64,000 nt of DNA from Steromphala cineraria. Taxonomy: Eukaryota > Mollusca > Gastropoda > Trochida > Trochidae. The notes below the pieces were generated by a model. That model did not search any database and was not told where the DNA came from. It saw only the letters and a list, made by a program, of their open reading frames with translations. The stretch lies in contig OU744726.1 in the NCBI GenBank assembly GCA_916613615.1, forward strand, positions 64,806,987-64,870,986. Reading direction: 5' to 3'. Positions 49,431 through 61,922 of the stretch are shown here, piece by piece; positions within the stretch are counted from its first letter, which is position 1, and the number at the start of each line of letters is the position of its first letter. The position numbers and the translations under genes are program-made.

Positions 49431-51229
49431 CTGAAATAGGGATTGGTAAAGATTGAGTAACCAACGCCTTCTTGCCTCATAATCACAATAAAGCATCATA
49501 AGATATACAAAGTGTTGCGACCCAGAATAAAAGTTTAGTTATTTCGGCACATACAAAATTCCGTTGATGTTATTTGTGCCAATTAATCCACAGTGTAGGA
49601 GCGGTGTACTCGCGATTTTCAGTACTATGCAAGTGTACTCAATTTGGCAGTACTGCTGCAGCTTGTATATTGGAAAATCATGATAGGCGGCCCCGGGTTT
49701 TTGTACGTAGCTGGTTAAGTCAAAACCCAAGGGCCAAGATAACAGTGTAATTCAGGTGTTAAGGTTTCCATTCATTAAAATATAAACTTTCAGAATCCAA
49801 AACAGTCAAATAAGAAAGCTATCAGGAAGTGAAAACCAATTAAGTTGTCATTTTCCCGTTTCTTTTGATTAATCATGTTTTCTCGTTTATAAACATGCAT
49901 GAGCTTTTGACCCAATTTTCTAGATATAGCTTTCTATTCAATCTCTGTGAATTTAACCATGATTAGTGTAGTATTCAGCTAATGTAAGCAAAAACAGATA
50001 GTACTCAATCATTCAGTACTGAGGTGCGCGTAGACAGTTCTGAAGCGCAGGTGAACTCAGTTATGAGGTGTCGGTACATTGTGAGTGTACACTGTTCTTG
50101 TGTGCTTTCAATAGGACGAATAGTAAATTAACGACATTTATATATAAATATGTTGCGTTATTTATCAAATAATAAATAAATTATTTTGCGGCATATTTAG
50201 ATTTATTGAAATGTTATTTCTTTACCTTTCTGAGTGATGTTTGTTTTCAAATCTGACATTCTTTAAAGGTTTGTAAAATATCGGTAGATGCATAAAATTA
50301 TTAACTAGAGGATATTAGATATATATACATGATAAGGAATAAATAAAGCCAATGATTAAGAAACAGAACCCCGCGCTTTTGTTATGTTTGGACTACAAGC
50401 TATGATGTAACATGCAATGACATAAGTATTTTCATAGACCACGTGTTTGAAAACCTACAAACGTTCTCAAATTGAGTCAAATATTTTAAAAAAACAAGCA
50501 GGTAGAGTCGTCTATATCCCCCGCTATTTGGGATATTTTGAAAAAATGGTATCTCCCGTTTAGACGGATATCGTAAACTGTTCATTACTGTCAATTGTTT
50601 CACAATGCAACTTTCTTTGTTTTTGAATAACACTGCTGAAATAAAGAAGCAAAAATACCCAAAAGACACATTTAACATTCTTGATACATATGAATTTGTT
50701 TTGATGAGCTAGGGCATACAGTTTTAAGTAATGCTGTAGGAAACGAAATTCTAAGTTACGTTCAAGGGAAACCCTCAAATTTCAAAATCAAAAGAAGTTG
50801 AAGCCCCAAAAGGCATATCTACACATATCAGTTGATCCATATACCAAGTTTCGTTGAGATACATCCTACAGTAACTTAGTTGGGCGGGGTATAAAAAGGT
50901 AATGTTTTTGAAACTCTATTCACTTGTTTTCTTTGATTCAGTTTTATGTTTTAAAAACATCCTCAACCTTAATCTAAAAAGCTTACTGTTTCAACTTCAA
51001 ATTTGAAATAACATCTGAAAAACGACATGTCTTCTTACTATGTTTAAGGCGTTATGATCGCCATTTGAACTGCTTACCACATACGGTAACATCGTTACAT
51101 TGTGTGTGTTTTTAGGCTTGAGGTATTGTAGAAGATTGACCATTCACTTTGCAGATACATGATCCACTGCATCGGTTTGATACAGTAATGGTCTTAACAT
51201 ATTGTTGTATGTTTTGTAAGGTTTACAAT
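49431..51229. other. Upstream of the Rho gene, no gene seen
   Basis: This should hold the Rho 5' UTR exon and promoter, but I cannot place them. CAGTACTG-type and GTACTCA-type words recur (49610-50040, again near 51860-51930). Open frames at 50400-50778 overlap and are unrecognised. Confidence 0.4.
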
Positions 51230-51500
51230 CCCTTTTCGCTGTCTTTTCTCCCAGTATGACGTAAAACATGACCATTTAATGTATATTTATGGTCGTAGGC
51301 CTTGTTACAGATAAGGCAACAGAAATGTCCAGTTTTCTTATGTGCGAGTTAGATATGTGGCGTAAATCCAGTATGTCTCTTAAAAACCCTTCCTGCAGTG
51401 CTCGCAAACTATCTTGAAGGACTCATTGTAAAACTTTTTTCTCTAACAGAGGCCTTAACGCATACATGCGAACAGTAATGGCATTTACATTTATCCCCAT
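51230..51500 (-). pseudogene. C2H2 zinc-finger protein fragment, degenerate
   Basis: The minus strand contains one complete C2H2 finger, CLICNKAYDHKYTLNGHVLRH (C-x2-C-x12-H-x3-H), followed by the TGR linker-like start. Upstream are partial fingers with KCHYCSHVC and VCEHCRKGF, broken by stops and a frameshift. Intact relatives bind DNA as tandem fingers. The remaining frame stops soon after DSEKGL. No start codon, splice site or other domain is visible, so it is a dead fragment or a retrocopy piece. Confidence 0.7.
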
Positions 51501-52399
51501 CATTGCAGATTCATACTGGAAAATTTTCAAGTTTAGTTAGAATATACGCCACGCTGGTTGTCTTTCCGCTGCGGCAGGAGGACTCTGTACTGTCAATTAG
51601 CTGCTACTTGTTTCCACTTCTTATTTGCTTTGCAACGCTTATAAACAAAAGATGTCAACATTAATTGCGATCTCAAAAAGTCTAAATGAGAAAATGTTTA
51701 ACTACGTTTTTGTACATGTATATAATTTTGTATAATCATGTATTCTTGGTGGTCAACTTAAAATACCTATAAGGGTGAATGGTATCATCAAATATTGTGG
51801 TCGTTTTTAGTAAATTAAAGGATTTGTACTTAACACATAAGTTTCTCATCTAGTTTTAAACCAGTACTGCATGCGTACACATGTACATAAGAACTGAGTA
51901 CACTCAATTCTATGACCACGTCAGTACTGCATGATATCGTATATCTTATTTACTTCAAGATTGCACTCTTTTCGGTAGAAACACTTCCAAATTCTAAATT
52001 TGTATGTTAAATTCATCGAGAGGAAAGTAATCACCTGTTATTTGGGCACATCATCCATGTTTGTAGAGAAATGTTGACTACGTCCTCACCTTCCATTGTA
52101 CACAGTGACAATGACGCCTTCACCGAAAACCCATGTCGTTTTCATCATGGAGTGCACGTGCAAAGCATGACCCACGCGCTGTTGTTGTTACCGTAGTTTT
52201 CTACACAAGTGCTGCTCAATAGATAGTTTTTTAATGACACGAAGGATAAGGTAACTAGAGAGCATACTTGGTAGCTTCTAAAGGCGTGATGAGGCACACT
52301 GTTTGGTAAAGAGAACATTGTTTAACGCATTTTTACAATTTACGTATGGTATTTTTATAAATATCTTTTGTTTATATATGTCGTTGTGTTGGTCGTGGT
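51501..52399. other. Intergenic, no gene seen
   Basis: No coding or repeat signal that I can support. Confidence 0.45.
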
Positions 52400-52530
52400 A
52401 TAAGTAAGTTATACGACTCGTATTGGTCGTCTAGCCCACGACATGGTTGGTTATAGTATACGACGAGCCGCGGAGACCATGTCGTGGACTAGACGACCAA
52501 TACTCGTCATATAAAACTATTACTTATACA
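52400..52530. repeat. Palindrome with GCCGCGG loop
   Basis: Arms of about 48 bp (core ATTGGTCGTCTAG...CCACGACATGGT on the left, complement on the right) with a few mismatches. The loop contains ACGACGAGCCGCGGAG. Confidence 0.85.
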
Positions 52531-55361
52531 TGTTATTTGATAACACATATGAAACAAGCCGATTATGTTTAACATGGTCGTCAATGGGACAATGAACTCA
52601 CAAGTTGTACATGTCATAATCAACGTACTGAGAGATTAAAGGCAATTTCGTGAATGTAGCCGAGATGATTTCAAAGGCATATGCAAAATATCACATAAAT
52701 GGATTTTTATTTAATTCATGAAAATTATTACTGTAATTGATAATCAACGTGTAAGTTCATGAGAAATTACGTTGGTGCGAACAGAATTTTGGCCGCTGAT
52801 AATTTAAAAAAAATCAATATTGACATCGCGGCCCGATTAAGAGCGATTTGTTTGGGGTCGTATATGCAAATCTTTATCGACAGTGTCATTTGAACGAGAA
52901 ATTTCGACTTTTGCATAAAAGTAACGGGACAAAAGACATTGATTAATGACATAGGAAAGTTTGAAATTGGGAATTTTTATCGAAAACCGGACAATGACGC
53001 TCGTTAAGAAGTCAAACATAATTTTTGACATTTATATAAAGCAATCAGAATGACAGATCGAGTTAATGTTTGAAAGGTTATATAACAAGTACTCGTGTAA
53101 ATTTTATGTTTTGAAATTGGCTTCAACGCATATGTTTTACTGTTACAAGATTATTATTTTCTTTTTAATCTGAAATAAAACCTACCATGCTATTTTAATG
53201 TGTTTATGGATTTGTTAATTTTGTGTGTGTATGTTTATGATATATTTTATCGTGTTGCTTACAGTTTGTACATCATATTATTCTATTAAACTGCACGGAC
53301 AATAATTTCTCCTTATATGCAAATTTCTATCTCAACATATGTGTTTGGTTATGCATTTGGGTTTTTAAGAAATGTAAAAACTGTATAATTGTATTAAGTT
53401 TTGTGTTATTTTACATGTTATTGATGACCCATTACCATTATCACGATAAATTAGACTCGGAGTCACCAGTGTTAGAAGGGGCGTGATTTCTTTTTCTGAT
53501 CGAGTTTTTATTTTGGGAATCGTAAAGAAATCACTTTAAACATGGATTACTTGTGTACAAGTCGATAACTGCATTTAAATCTATCGCAGGCACATCTTTC
53601 ACGCCCGGTTTGAAAGCCCGAAACCATTGCGGTAAGCCGACATTCGCCATTTTGTCTCAAAGCGTGTCCCATGTCACGTGATTTGATTATGTGACAAGCC
53701 ATCCCTATCCCGCAGCAAGGCGAGACGGAAAATCCAGTATTTAACATTGTTTTAGACTTATGAGATAAAACTAAATTGCAATTATGTTGATTTGATTAAT
53801 TCTATTTATTGATATGACTTGTTATTTTCCTCTCCGAACCGTTTGAAATATGGAGAATAAAATTACGACATTGACCTCGCTGAAATACTGTTAGCCTATG
53901 CCATCATTTAGCGCGAAGCGTCGCATGTTACTGTTGAAACAAGTGATACTCATAGCGATGTATTTTACACTATTTCGGAATATTTACAATTTTTAGGAAC
54001 AACACTTGACAAGGAATTGGATCATATGTGTTTTTTCAATTTTTGAGGATTATGAGATTCTGATGTTTTCATTTGCCGACAAAGTCTTATTTTCTCTATA
54101 GTTTTATGACGGAGAAAGATTTTATTTCGGAACGTCATAAGCAAAAGGCCTAGAATATATGCTAGTGTATAGACCCTATGCTAATGGGGATTCTAGTTAA
54201 CAGATTAGACTCTGTGTCCTAAATATAGTACACAATGTATAAAATGAAGTCTGATTTGATACCTAGCCAATGGATCAACTAATAATATAAAGACATTCAA
54301 TGATAATTCAAAGCAAATCTAAAAACACTTACATTTCTACCCAGTGATGTATTTCGTTTCTTAATATCTAAAGTGTACCTGTCTGCTAATCATATTTTGA
54401 CAGGTTCCCTGATCATGTTGGCTGTACTGTTGGGCTTCCCCTCTCCTCAATTCGTATAAAAATTAATTATTTTGTATGGGAAGAACTTTAGATACAGTAG
54501 TATCATGCCGTAATCATTTAGGAGGATTAAAGTTAATAAAAAATAAGACATAAAGGTTGTCTCACCTATTTTCCCCACACTAACAGTGAACATTGCGTCG
54601 TCCTATGTGACAGCCTGAGTTATGAACAGTCAAAAGTCACATTCACTACTTACAGTTCTGGGCCTCCTTTCACAAAACAACCTTTACTAAGGTTGACCTT
54701 AACTCCCATACTTTAACATTGCACTATGGCTACCTTAAGAACTTACGATCACCTTAGCGCTTTATTATATACAGCAATCTATTGTCACATTCACTACTTA
54801 TAATTGTAAGCAACAAACTATTGTCATGTAGTATAAGCACTCGTAAACTAGATATATGATATAAAGGTCCGTGTATATACAGTAGAACACGGATATGGCG
54901 AACAATCGGATATAGTGAACAAAATTTTAAGTCCCGTCCCTATGAAATATCATTAAAATTATATTATATTATGTACTTACTCGCTTCTATCAAAGGTTGT
55001 TCAATAGGGGGATCCATAGTTAGTACAGGTATCCATCAGCTATGTCTCTTTCGTCGGGTGTTCGAAGCCAGGTAGTTCGTTCAGTTTACATACATATAGG
55101 CTACATGGAAAACTAAGTAGTGCTTGGTATTAAAGGTCCCCATAAGATATGTTTTGTTGGTCGGGTGTTGGAGACCAGGTATTTACAGGCGTACAGCCTT
55201 TTCTTTTCATTGGTTGAAATCCTTTTATGAGCCTGACTAAGAGTCACATTTCCTCTGTCGCCGCCACTCATGTTCCATTGGCTATAATTTTTTTCCATTA
55301 AGCTTTTTAGAATTCATATGCATATCATACTGCTTATATACCTTATGAGGTATATTTAGGA
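52531..55361. other. Intergenic, no gene seen
   Basis: Many stops in all frames and no family motif. The minus ORFs at 52767-53031 and 53547-53747 overlap other frames and look like chance. Confidence 0.45.
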
Positions 55362-55522
55362 GATAAACATACTGTGTTTTGAAATCAGCGGCATATAACG
55401 GAATTATTATACCTCTAAATTTAATTTAAAGTCGAACGCGTAGCGTGAGGCTTTAAATGGATAATTTAGAGCTATAATAATTCCGTTATATGCCGCTGAT
55501 TTCCAAACACAGTATGTTTATC
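55362..55522. repeat. Palindrome, about 70-bp arms
   Basis: The left arm from GATAAACATACTGTGTTTTG through GCGGCATATAACGGAATTAT pairs with the right arm ending AACACAGTATGTTTATC. The loop has TCGAACGCGTAGCGTGAGGC. Confidence 0.9.
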
Positions 55523-56249
55523 TCCATTCTACCATAATAGCGATTTAAAATTGAACTATATTCTTTCGCATTGACTCAGGTGTGCTATGTCATGATGCCC
55601 ATGCACGATTTCCACGGAGCGACATTCACACAATATTGACGGATTTGGTTATCTCAAATGACGTTACAAATAGAAGGCCTCGGAGATTACCGACAAATAT
55701 CCGAATGCTGCAAAGGGAGCTCACTCTATTCAGGAGACGTTTTATCATTTCGTGACGGTTGTTAGCGTTATGTTAAGTTCATCATATATTCACAAACTTG
55801 ACGTCGGTGTAATGGCATTGGTGTTGTAAATTAATTGTATGTCGCATTTCGATTCATATTCGTACGAAATTCTGGCCGGTTAAACTTTGTCGAGCCCGTT
55901 TTGGTCTAACGCTACAGAATGATGGACCGTGCCAACGGGGAATCTAAACTGTTGTCAGTGTCATGTATTTTACTGGTTCTGACAGACTGAAAGCGTTAAG
56001 CTTGTTGAAAGTTTGAATAAATTCTATAGATAATGTTCATACAACGCAATAATTGCATATTTTGTGAAAATGTTCGACACAACAGCAATATTTCAGAACT
56101 ACTTGTTGCTAGGCAACAAATGAATTCTTGCGCATTAGACGAAGTAAACAGAGCACCTTATAACCAAATTATACGCCCTCTGATTTTTCAAAGCAGCCAA
56201 TCAGAATTAACGAGTATTTTGCACATTTATGGTAGAATTTACCATGTTC
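55523..56249. other. Intergenic, no gene seen
   Basis: The open frame at 56033-56278 (plus, 81 codons) is unrecognised and lacks support. Confidence 0.4.
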
Positions 56250-56900
56250 ACATTCAAGGCCAAAGGTCAATGTCATGAATCCTAAACTTACTAAAACACA
56301 CATGAAATCGTTTTGTACTTTGAAAAACTTTCAATCATTCTCGCTGTACTAAGCAAATAGTGTTCATGGATTGTGTGACCTTGAATGTCAAAGGTCAAGT
56401 TCACGAAATATGTGTTATTGCCATGTACATCAATTTTGGCTATAACTTTATTTCATTAAGCCTGAAATGATAATAAATATCTTACTGTTTTGTCTACCTC
56501 TGTGGAATTATTTTGACATGTTCACTTTCAAGGTCATAGGTCAAGATCACGTGTTTTGAAAACCCTTAAAATCCTTTTAAACACAATATCTTGAAAAGGT
56601 TTTGTCTTATCGAGAAATGCAAAATTTCGAAAAGGTTTCCGCTACGAACCATAAAAGGTGTAGGTCACGGCAAGATCATGACCTAAGCACGGTATTGAGA
56701 AATTCTATTTCAACCATAAACACTTATAATCATTAATAACAATTGTTAATATCAATGAAAAGTTATAATTGATTCTTGATTTTCAAGGTCACAAAATAAG
56801 ATTTTAAGTTCATCCATTAATTAAATATTAAAATCAGAAACACGTTTTTTTTATGTCAAAAATGATGCTCAAATTTAAATCAAAGTTCCAGGTCACGACT
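56250..56900. repeat. Degenerate periodic repeat with AGGTCA motifs
   Basis: AGGTCA-type hexamers recur about every 105-147 bp (near 56260, 56388, 56531, 56660, 56787, 56889). The copy at 56531-56543 is AGGTCATAGGTCA, a perfect direct repeat with one-base spacing, the DR1 site that RXR and HNF4 receptors bind. TCAAAGGTCA at 56386-56395 is another DR1-like half. The sequence between them is diverged. Confidence 0.55.
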
Positions 56901-57649
56901 TTTAAATTATCACAGTAAATGCACAATTTACTGAGGTGAAGGGGAAGGCGAAACCCTCAGTTTCGGGGCTGGTCTGCTTTTTCGATGTGACACAAACGGT
57001 TATCTAACCTTTTGAAGTTGATTGTTTTAGCTTCGAAATGAGCAATTACCATTTCTATAAGTTAAGAGCGCAGCGTACATATTAAATGCACTCGCCCTTT
57101 TCTAAATGTTATAAATCATCTTGTTGTCAAGAACGGTAGGAATGTGCCAAATACACCAACAAAGGGTTTGGTAACTCTACTCTATTTCACTTTAAAAAGT
57201 ACTTTTTTCATTATGAACCGCCAGGCAAAAGAAAGTACGCAATACACATCACGGTTTGTTTAAATTTACTCAATATTTGAGAGACATGTGAAGCATAAGT
57301 TATGACACATTACCAAAAACACATACTTGCATAGTTTGAATTAAAATATAAATAAAGGAGAATAAATTCAGACTTTTAAATGTAAACGATATGCTCAATT
57401 CTGATTGGATCTTACAAGGTCACGTGATCGATATACATTTCAATGAACCCTAAATTGCAGGTTATACAAAATAACTTTCAGTAATTGAAGTTTATACAAT
57501 ATCGTGCCGGAACTACATTTCTCGGGGATTCCCCTGATCTAACAGTCTTTCCAGGCTGACCCCAGTCTTGATGGTCATCACTTAGACTCACTTTATACAC
57601 ATATTATTTCTGTTTATTAGCAACACTCGCCCTAATAATCTGTATTTGA

Positions 57650-58060
57650 TGTTTTAAGAACAAACATTAAGTTACAAATAAATAAACTTGTACATGTACA
57701 TCTCCGGGCACAGAAATTAGGATAGTGGGCGAAGTTAAACAAGGCTAAGTACATCATTTCAAAAGCGCGTGTTGGGCTCCATTCTGAATGACCTGACTGG
57801 TGGCAACACAGTTTCGAGGCACCCCATTCCATGCACACCAAAGGGTGTCGTGGCGTGCTCTCTGCCTTCATTGACAGTTTCGAGGCCCCCGATGATCAAA
57901 ACATGTTGACGTGTTTGAAAACATGAACTCGTCATTGTCAATGACAGCGTCTAACATCGGCGGGCCTGCAAGTGACATTATGTCTTGAGGGACATTAAAT
58001 AACTTTATGTTTACATTAATTGTCAAACCAACAACCCGTCGAGCTCTAACAGCTGATACT
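57650..58060 (-). other. Coding-like stretch of unknown identity
   Basis: On the minus strand one frame stays open for about 65 codons (contains VPQDIMSLAGPPMLDAVIDN), meets one TGA, then continues about 44 codons with RHDTLWCAWNGVPRNCVAT. Base composition is more GC-rich than the surroundings. GPRNC and VPRNC recur about 30 codons apart. I do not recognise the family. It may be an exon, a transposon relic or chance. Confidence 0.25.
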
Positions 58061-58380
58061 CTTCACTCGATGCAGGACAGTATTAATACGCGAGTGCAAA
58101 TTGTTTATTTTGGAATATATAAATTAAATGTTACATTTTTTTTTACTTTTTCCTAAAATATTATCATTCTTATTTACATGATACACATTAAGGATTATTT
58201 GTAGAATAAAAAAGTGTATCATTTCCTTTTTTGTTATGAACTATTTTTGCATGTGCTTGAAACCGGTCGGGATCCGCCTGGGTAGAACTGATATCTAGAT
58301 CAGTGCGACTAGCAACTTTAAGTTATACAGAATCGCATTTCGAATGATATAAAAACAACTTCTCGCTTTAAATACAACGT

Positions 58381-58530
58381 TCATAATATAGTTGTCCACA
58401 CGGTTATATAACCTGTTTGAACCTCGTAAGATACACTTTAGCATAACTGGCTTCGCAAGCTCGCCAGTTATACAAATGTATCTTACAAGGTTCAAACAGG
58501 TTATAACCGTGTGGACAACCATATTATGAA
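58381..58530. repeat. Palindrome with CTTCGCAAGCTCG loop
   Basis: Arms of about 60 bp (left core GTTGTCCACACGGTTATATA, right end GTGTGGACAAC) with few mismatches. The loop is ACTGGCTTCGCAAGCTCGCC. It borders a family B MITE fragment. Confidence 0.9.
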
Positions 58531-58539
58531 ATTCATTTC

Positions 58540-58990
58540 TTAAATAAATGTTTCCAATTTAAAGTCAATGTATTTAAACAAAACGAAGCACTAAAATATC
58601 TCATATATAATGTAAAATTCAGCCATGCGATTCGTTTGTCTTACACAAAATGAATTGAAGGTGTTCACACAAAAATGGCCGCCAATGGACTTTATGTCAA
58701 TTATCTTTTCATGTTTGCGAGAATTACAATTTTTGATAATCGTCGATTTTGAATTTCCTTAACTAGGCGAGATAGAAGAGAGAAGTTGAACTCTTTTGCT
58801 TGTTTTAAAATGCGTCAACGAATTTATGTAAAATGAAGGTATTATATCGACAACATAGTTTTCTTACCTAAATTCAATACTTCATCAATTTTAATCTGAA
58901 ATGTCGAACATTCTGTGCAAAAAACAACTTGAAAATGCGATTTATGCACACCATGTGCGTTCGAAGAGACACAAAATCAAAAGTATCTTA
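58540..58990. mobile_element. Composite of two MITE relics
   Basis: 58540-58690 matches the inside of MITE family B (CCATGCGATTCGTTTGTCTT, AATGGCCGCCAATGGAC) without its ends. 58700-58990 is an inverted, diverged copy of part of the Tc1-type MITE at 9562-10142 (matches 9710-10015, for example CTAGGCGAGATAG and TGCGTCAACGAATTTATGT). One element seems to have inserted into or next to the other. Confidence 0.7.
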
Positions 58991-59247
58991 TCTTGATTAA
59001 AATACAGCAGTGACGTCATTCCATTGTGTCAATCGTACATTATCCTTCAGGAATCTACTGCAACTAGATTGGAAGTAAAGATTGTTTAGATGGTCCCTTC
59101 GACGTCCTCATTATTAGTTGGCATAATTTGATTACGTAACATTTCTTAATTTTCATTAAAAAACAAAACAACACGTTGAGATAAAGCAATTTTATTGAAC
59201 TCATGATTGACACAACGTGGACAAGTTCTATTGAAAATGTAATCTTG

Positions 59248-59663
59248 TCAAGCGTTGTTCTCTAAATACATCGTATGTATATCGCAGTGCCTTTGGTATC
59301 CGTTGTCAGCCTCAATAGTGTGGTTTTGTGCTATTCTATCGTTGTTAGGGCGAAATTGATTCCACGAAGCTTCTGCTGTGTTTTCAGTATCTTCTGATGA
59401 TTCAAACTCAGAAGTATATTCCTGGTCAAAATGATAGTTTCCTGCTCTATATAGAATATCTTGAGATATCCAATCCAACAACATTTCACACAGTTGTCGA
59501 TGTCAAAATTCCGGTAATACGATCGTTCACTTTTCGGATGAATCTCCTGAGAATGACATTCTTCTCCTCTGCAGTAATTTATTTTAATCTTTTCTTGAAA
59601 GAACGTCTCTTTCATGACATTCGTAGGTTTTCCCAGTTTTGCGTGTTTAAACAATCCATTGTA
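59248..59663 (-). pseudogene. Unidentified coding-like segment with one frameshift
   Basis: The minus strand reads YNGLFKHAKLGKPTNVMKET...SYYRNF in one frame, then HRQLCEMLLDWISQDILYRAG and an acidic tail ending YLENNA and a stop in the next frame. The switch is near 59490. Composition looks like real protein: few low-complexity runs and an acidic ESSEDTENTAEASW tail. I recognise no domain. It could be the 3' exon of the candidate gene starting at 61405, with a frameshift or an unseen splice. Confidence 0.3.
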
Positions 59664-60310
59664 CCCGTCTTAGTAATCTCGGATAATCTGGAAATCAAAC
59701 CAAATTATTATCAACTCTTGTTCAGAAAATGTTTGCATTCAGCACTTGCCTTTTTGACTTTGGTTGAAAATTTAACGAAAGCAGAGTGACACCATTCCTG
59801 AATTTCCGTCCCTTTAAAATATCCTAAATATATGTTAAAAACTTAGAATTTGGATATTTTGGAACATGGAGATAGAAATAATCACTTTCTTGAAACGAGA
59901 CTTATTCACGTTTACAAAAGAATACATAACACTAATGTTAATCATCAGGATAGTGGATATAAACAAAACTTACCGCCCTCAACAGGTCATTTTGATTTCA
60001 CTCGTTGGCACAGCAAACCGCCCGTTGCTTCCTTTGAATTCATTTGGACCCTGAGATGATATTCGGTCGTCATTCGATAAATAGTTAAGTCTTCGCCGCA
60101 AAAAAAAAATATGTGCATGAAAACGATTTGTCTCTTTCTGTGTCGCTTATGTTGAAACATCATCGTCTCATGGAAATATCATCAAATTAAAGATACTCGG
60201 ACGTTTTGTCCCTCCGGAAACACCAAATACCGCACCTAATGTCAAGGTATAACAATTACAACGTCCCTTTCATACATAACCCAAACGATTACTCTCGTCA
60301 ACAACCACTT

Positions 60311-60430
60311 GCACGTGCATTAAGAATGTATTGGCTATATTGTTGGGTCGCACGTGCATTACGGATATTCTGGCACGGTGGTTATGACGTGTACGTTTTG
60401 AACAGTTTTCACGTGCATTAAGAATGTACT
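60311..60430. repeat. Three E-box-centred short repeats
   Basis: CACGTGCATTA occurs at about 60312, 60350 and 60410, each followed by a word like AGAATGTATTGG or CGGATATTCTGG. CACGTG is the bHLH E-box. Confidence 0.6.
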
Positions 60431-60576
60431 GGTTCATCAAATTTGGGCATCTCAAAGGTTTTTAATGAACATTTAGTTGTAGCATGCCTTTTTTAATTGA
60501 AGTTTTATTAAATTTGAGTGTTCATCACATAAACCAATGCTGAATGTTATAAAAACCTAGGCTTTATATTAAGTCA

Positions 60577-60679
60577 GATAACATACGCGTAACCATCCAT
60601 TCGAGAAAAACAATGAACTCGCCGCTTCGCGGCTCGTACATTCTTTTTCACGAATGGACGGTTACTTGTATGTTATCCT
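60577..60679. repeat. Palindrome with CGCCGCTTCGCGGC loop
   Basis: Arms of about 38 bp (GATAACATACGCGTAACCAT on the left, complement on the right). The loop ACTCGCCGCTTCGCGGCTCG is itself a short hairpin. Confidence 0.88.
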
Positions 60680-60954
60680 TACTGAATAAAAGCGTGCATA
60701 TTTCTTCTCAAGACATTTGTCGATCAAAAACACTCAATGCTGATAACTTTATTTCATTTAAAGAGTTCAGGTTGAATTACTTGTATCGATACAATGAATC
60801 GTATCTTTGTACTGGGGTACATTGACAAGCAAGTCCTTTTATTCTGCTGTTGATATTGTAGAGTATGACAAGCATTCATTGGTCGTGATCTGCACATTCA
60901 GACCATTCATTGCAATACATACATGTTCCATGTATATTATGCTCTAGAACTTAC

Positions 60955-61405
60955 AAAAATGTGCTAAGTCAACGTTAGTTACACAATACTGTTCACAAAT
61001 CAACCGTGCTATGTAGATATGTCTGTTGTTCAATTGTAAATGAATGATTCTTAATATTATAGACAGCTGATCTCTATCCATTATCTGTACTATGTAACGG
61101 TCCAAAAAGAATCTGGCAAAGGTGTTATCTGTATAAAAAAAACCTAGATCACTATTTTCATTATGAGGAGGAACATCAACATTACAGTTTGACACCCATT
61201 CAAGGTTAGTCAATCAATAATTATTTGAGAGAAGTAAGTGATAATTTCCATTAAACTCACTTGGTTTTACAAGTCGTGTTGTCTCTTGTCTATTATATTT
61301 GTAGAAACGATTAGGTTCTAAATAACGTTCACAGTTATTGTCAAACGAGATGCAGTGCATAGAGTTGCTGTGCAATATGATAAAATTTGTAACACGAGAT
61401 GCCAT
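60955..61405 (-). CDS. Candidate two-exon start of an unidentified gene
   Basis: Exon 1, 61261-61405, starts MASRVTNFIILHSN and ends at A|GTGAGT (48 codons plus 1 base). Exon 2, 60955-61128, follows the acceptor TTTTTTTTATACAG, keeps the frame through FARFFLDRYIVQIMDRDQL and ends at T|GTAAGT (2+171+1 nt). Matching phases and consensus splice sites at three borders are better than expected by chance, but no domain is recognised. The next exon is unclear; a coding-like segment lies at 59248-59663. Confidence 0.35.
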
Positions 61406-61587
61406 TAGTGTCTAGATCATATCATGCACAGGTTAATAATAAGAAGTTTTAATTATTTGATAAATTTTATCACATTTTTTTTACCTTTAAAAAACAATTT
61501 CAAAGATGTTTACCAATTAACAACTAAATGTCTATTATTTTATTAATTATCACTACCTTCCCAATTTCAGAACCAACCACAATAAAG

Positions 61588-61922
61588 TAATCCAAGTCGG
61601 CTGAGACGAACACTGGGCAAATGTATTAGCAGTGAGTAGGATTTTTAATATATATATATTATTGTACGAATATATAAAATATTATGTACCAAACTTAGTC
61701 TGAATTTAAAAATTGTATATCCAAATTATGTGAAATATTTATATAAAGTTGTATGTCATGTATGTTGTCTTATATAAGAAGAAACGAGGAAGATTAGTCG
61801 TTTAATTTATCTCAATTCTTCTTGCAGAATCAAGTCATGAGGGCGAGCTAAAGCGACTGCGTTCGACTATGAAACAGGATAGGGACGGGGGCAAAAGGAA
61901 GAAACTGTTAGCCATATCGTGA
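61588..61922 (+). CDS. Candidate last two exons of an unidentified gene
   Basis: 61588-61631 ends at A|GTGAGT. The second exon, 61828-61922, follows CTTCTTGCAG. The joined frame reads LRRTLGKCISKSSHEGELKR, then LRSTMKQDRDGGKRKKLLAI, S and stop. The tail is basic and coiled-looking. If the first exon began at the clear acceptor at 61570, an in-frame TAA (61583) would block it, so its 5' border is uncertain. Upstream exons were not found, and they would overlap the minus-strand candidate. Confidence 0.3.

Noticed and set aside
59850..60060. Possible exon with strong acceptor and donor on the minus strand (about 59980-60055)
   Set aside because: ATCTCAG and GTAAGT borders are good, but the enclosed frame stops in the phase needed by the neighbouring candidate exons.
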